The translations under genes and the position numbers were made by a program. A stretch of 17,246 nt of DNA from GCA-2862545 sp047609825 (GTDB lineage: Bacteria > Myxococcota_A > UBA796 > GCA-2862545). Location of the stretch: assembly GCA_047609825.1 (NCBI GenBank), contig JBLFXJ010000158.1, positions 1-17,246 on the forward strand, given 5' to 3'. The notes under the pieces are model-generated. The model had not been told where the DNA came from and did not search any database. It was given only the letters and a program-made list of their open reading frames with translations. The stretch's first letter is position 1; each line of letters starts with the position of its first letter. Positions 15,505 through 17,246 of the stretch are shown here, one piece after another.

Positions 15505-15756
15505 GGCGGCAGCCTACATCGGAGGCACCCACGACCCAGTGGACCCACGTGCTCTTAGGCCCGCGCGGTGTCCACGGGAGGGCTGGTGGCGTAGGCGGAC
15601 GAGCCCGAGTCAAGATGATGCGGAGCACCAGCAGCCGTCTGGACGCGACACGGGCAACGGCGTAAGACCGGCTTCCACTCGTCGGCGGCCCTCGCAGGCA
15701 TGGCCACCCCAGCGCGCCGCTGGACCGGCTCCAGGGCAGAGGGCAAAGGAACCGAG
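15505..15756 (+). other. Divergent intergenic region and nqr leader
   Basis: This 252-bp gap separates the HEAT/rnhB operon from the nqr operon. I see no convincing -35/-10 or sigma-54 pair on the plus strand and no riboswitch that I can name. It holds a small hairpin, CTGGA-CCGGC-TCCAG (15720-15734), 11 bp before the nqrA ribosome site AAGGA (15746-15750). The nqrA frame is open back to an ATG at 15700, but those 19 codons do not look like NqrA. Confidence 0.5.
15511..15516 (-). promoter_or_regulatory. -10-like element (TAGGCT) of a possible leaderless transcript
   Basis: TAGGCT on the minus strand lies 6 nt before the ATG of the HEAT-repeat gene, the same geometry as at 8738 and 13084. The hexamer keeps only the TA...T core, so it is weaker than the other two. 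Confidence 0.35.
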
Positions 15757-17109
15757 ATGTCGGACATCGTCGTCAAGAACGGGCTGGACATCCCCATCGC
15801 TGGAGCTTCTTCCGGCGATGTGGTTGCGCTCCCGGACCCCGAGACGGTCGCGTACTCCCCCACCGAGATCCGTGGCTTCACGCCGCGCGTGGTCGCCCGC
15901 GAGGGCGACGAGGTGAAGGTCGGGTCGCCGCTGCTCCTGCACAAGCCACATCCCTCGATCGTCCTTCGTTCGCCGGTCGCCGGCCGGGTGAAGGAGATTC
16001 GCCGCGGCCATCGGCGGGTGATCACCGACTACATCGTCGAGCGGCACGGAGACGCGGTCGCGTCGCTGCCGTCCGTCCCGGCGGCCGACATCGCGAAGCT
16101 CTCACAGGCAGAGGCCATCGACCTCGCTGCGGCTTCGGGCTGGTGGCCGGCGATTCGCGCCCGCCCGCTGTCCGCCATGGCCGACCCCACGATTGCGCCG
16201 CAGGCCGTGCTCATCGCGGCATCCGAGACCGGCCCCCTGCAGCCGTCCGCTGAGCACCTGATCGAGCCGGATGATGCCGAGGCGCTCCAGGCCGCGGTCG
16301 ACCTCCTCCGGGCCGCCTCTGGCGTGGACGTTCATGTCACCCGGATGAAGGGCGACGACCTGCCGGCCGTCACGGGCCTCCAGCGCGTCTCTCACCACAC
16401 CTTCTCGGGTCCCCACCCTGCAGGCGACCCCGCAGTGCAGATCAATCTGCTCTGCCCGCCGCGGGGTGCTGGCGTCGTGTGGTTCCTCCGCGCATGGGAT
16501 GCCGTGTCGCTGGGTCACACGATCCTGTCGGGTCGGTTCCACGCCACCCGCGTGATCGCCGCGGTCGGTGCCGCTGTTCGCACGCCCCGCTTGGTGCGCA
16601 CGCTGCTCGGTGCGCCTCTGCGGCACGTCGTCTCGGATGCGGTCGACGGTTCGCGCTGGCTTCGCGGCAGCGTGCTCACCGGCGAGGCCGTGGATGCAGA
16701 GCGCTGGACGGGGTTCTACTCCCGTGCGGTGCACGTGCTCTCCGAGGAGGTGCCCCGCGACCTGTTCGGCTGGGCCACCCCCCAGCTCGGCAAGTGGTCA
16801 TTCCACAAGGCCTTCCTCCGTGGCTTCTTCACGCCGTCGAAGCCCATCGACATGCGGCCGGGCCTGTACGGCGGGCACCGGGCCATCGTGCCGATCGGCG
16901 CCTACGAAAAGGTCGTCGCCACGCCGGATATTTTGCCTGAATTCCTGTTCAAGTCAATCGTCGCCGGCGACCTCGAAGAGTCGATTCAGCTCGGACTGCT
17001 GGACCTCTCCGAGGAAGAAGCCGCGCTGTGCAGCTACATCTGTCCCTCGAAGATCGACTTCGACGTTCTCCTTCGCGAGGGACTCGACCTCTACGAGCAG
17101 GAGGCGTGA
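15757..17109 (+). CDS. nqrA: Na+-translocating NADH:quinone oxidoreductase subunit A
   Basis: NqrA is a peripheral subunit of the six-subunit Na+-NQR complex, which couples NADH oxidation by quinone to Na+ export. The 450-residue product matches Vibrio NqrA (446) from end to end: KNGLDIPIAGA at the start, VREGDEV-like and SPVAGRVKEIRRGHRRV early on, SGWWPAIRARPLS, SGPHPAGDPAVQINLLCPP, TPRLVRTLLGAPL, RGSVLTGE, RDLFGWATP, IVPIGAYEKVV and LCSYICPSKIDFDVLLREGLD at the end. ATG 15757 is chosen because homology begins there and AAGGA lies 6 bp upstream. The stop overlaps the nqrB start by one base (TGATG), so the nqr operon continues to the right. Confidence 0.96.
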   Translation: MSDIVVKNGLDIPIAGASSGDVVALPDPETVAYSPTEIRGFTPRVVAREGDEVKVGSPLLLHKPHPSIVLRSPVAGRVKEIRRGHRRVITDYIVERHGDAVASLPSVPAADIAKLSQAEAIDLAAASGWWPAIRARPLSAMADPTIAPQAVLIAASETGPLQPSAEHLIEPDDAEALQAAVDLLRAASGVDVHVTRMKGDDLPAVTGLQRVSHHTFSGPHPAGDPAVQINLLCPPRGAGVVWFLRAWDAVSLGHTILSGRFHATRVIAAVGAAVRTPRLVRTLLGAPLRHVVSDAVDGSRWLRGSVLTGEAVDAERWTGFYSRAVHVLSEEVPRDLFGWATPQLGKWSFHKAFLRGFFTPSKPIDMRPGLYGGHRAIVPIGAYEKVVATPDILPEFLFKSIVAGDLEESIQLGLLDLSEEEAALCSYICPSKIDFDVLLREGLDLYEQEA

Positions 17110-17246
17110 TGCAGAACGCTCTCGAGCGTGTGTTCGACGGCCTGCGGCCACGATTCGAGAAGGGCGGCCCCTTGGAATGGGCCTGGCCGTTGTTCGAGGG
17201 TGCGGAGACCTTCTGGCTCACCCCCGGTGACCGCACGAAACGTGGC
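17109..17246 (+). CDS. nqrB: Na+-NQR subunit B (5' end only)
   Basis: Only the first 46 codons are in the window. NqrB is a membrane subunit with covalently bound FMN and a quinone site. The N-terminus (residues 1-46) has the usual pattern of a short amphipathic start, FEKGGPLEWAWPLFEGAETFWLTPG and TKRG, matching the cytosolic N-terminal stretch of Vibrio NqrB (FEPGGKHEKWFALYEAA...TPG..TKR). Its ATG overlaps the nqrA stop, so translation is probably coupled. Confidence 0.9.
   Translation, partial: MQNALERVFDGLRPRFEKGGPLEWAWPLFEGAETFWLTPGDRTKRG

Noticed and set aside
15505..15756. Riboswitch in the nqr leader
   Set aside because: Only short stems are visible and none matches a riboswitch core that I can recognise.

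Overview
The window is high-GC DNA (by eye about two thirds G+C), densely coded on both strands, with no transposase, integrase, tRNA, rRNA or CRISPR array. The gene content points to a Gram-negative, lipoprotein-rich, sigma-54-using bacterium, most probably a myxobacterium or relative (Myxococcota). This rests on two sigma-54 enhancer-binding proteins, one with an FHA domain, Asp-Thr-rich lipoprotein linkers, secreted Ig-like/LamG-like proteins, a SUMF1-domain lipoprotein, HEAT-repeat proteins and a bacterial SMUG1. The assignment is inference.

Left part (1-5246), RNA repair: the 5' 351 codons of rtcB (RNA 3'-phosphate ligase) run off the left edge. Its upstream region carries a -24/-12 sigma-54 promoter and a 9-bp-arm inverted repeat placed like an enhancer. 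The matching activator RtcR (CARF plus AAA+) lies 2.6 kb away, separated from rtcB by a convergent pair of envelope genes: a secreted LamG/Ig-like protein and a SUMF1-domain lipoprotein. No rtcA is visible.

Middle (5236-10765): a lipoprotein with an (Xaa-Asp)14 tract and two copies of a ~190-residue domain; a SMUG1-type uracil-DNA glycosylase; a protein whose sequence pattern suggests a degenerate kinase fold; and, divergent from it by 47 bp, an enhancer-binding protein with the order FHA, degenerate GGDEF-like domain, AAA+, and two tandem Fis-type HTHs.

Gene-free stretch (10766-11179): it holds the best sigma-54 promoter in the window (TGGCACG-N4-CTGCA) with a near-palindrome upstream, but no convincing protein gene downstream. 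A hairpin starts about 3 nt after the predicted start site. I read this as a candidate sigma-54-dependent small RNA next to its likely activator, and it is the most interesting item here.

Right part (11180-17246): an operon of a MORN-repeat lipoprotein and an M50 (site-2-type) protease fused to a helical repeat region; a small membrane protein; a translationally coupled HEAT-repeat gene and rnhB (RNase HII ending in a clamp-binding-like QSTMF); and the start of the nqr operon (nqrA complete, nqrB first 46 codons), for the Na+-pumping NADH:quinone oxidoreductase.

Three separate minus-strand genes have a TANNNT hexamer exactly 6 nt before the start codon, which suggests leaderless transcripts.
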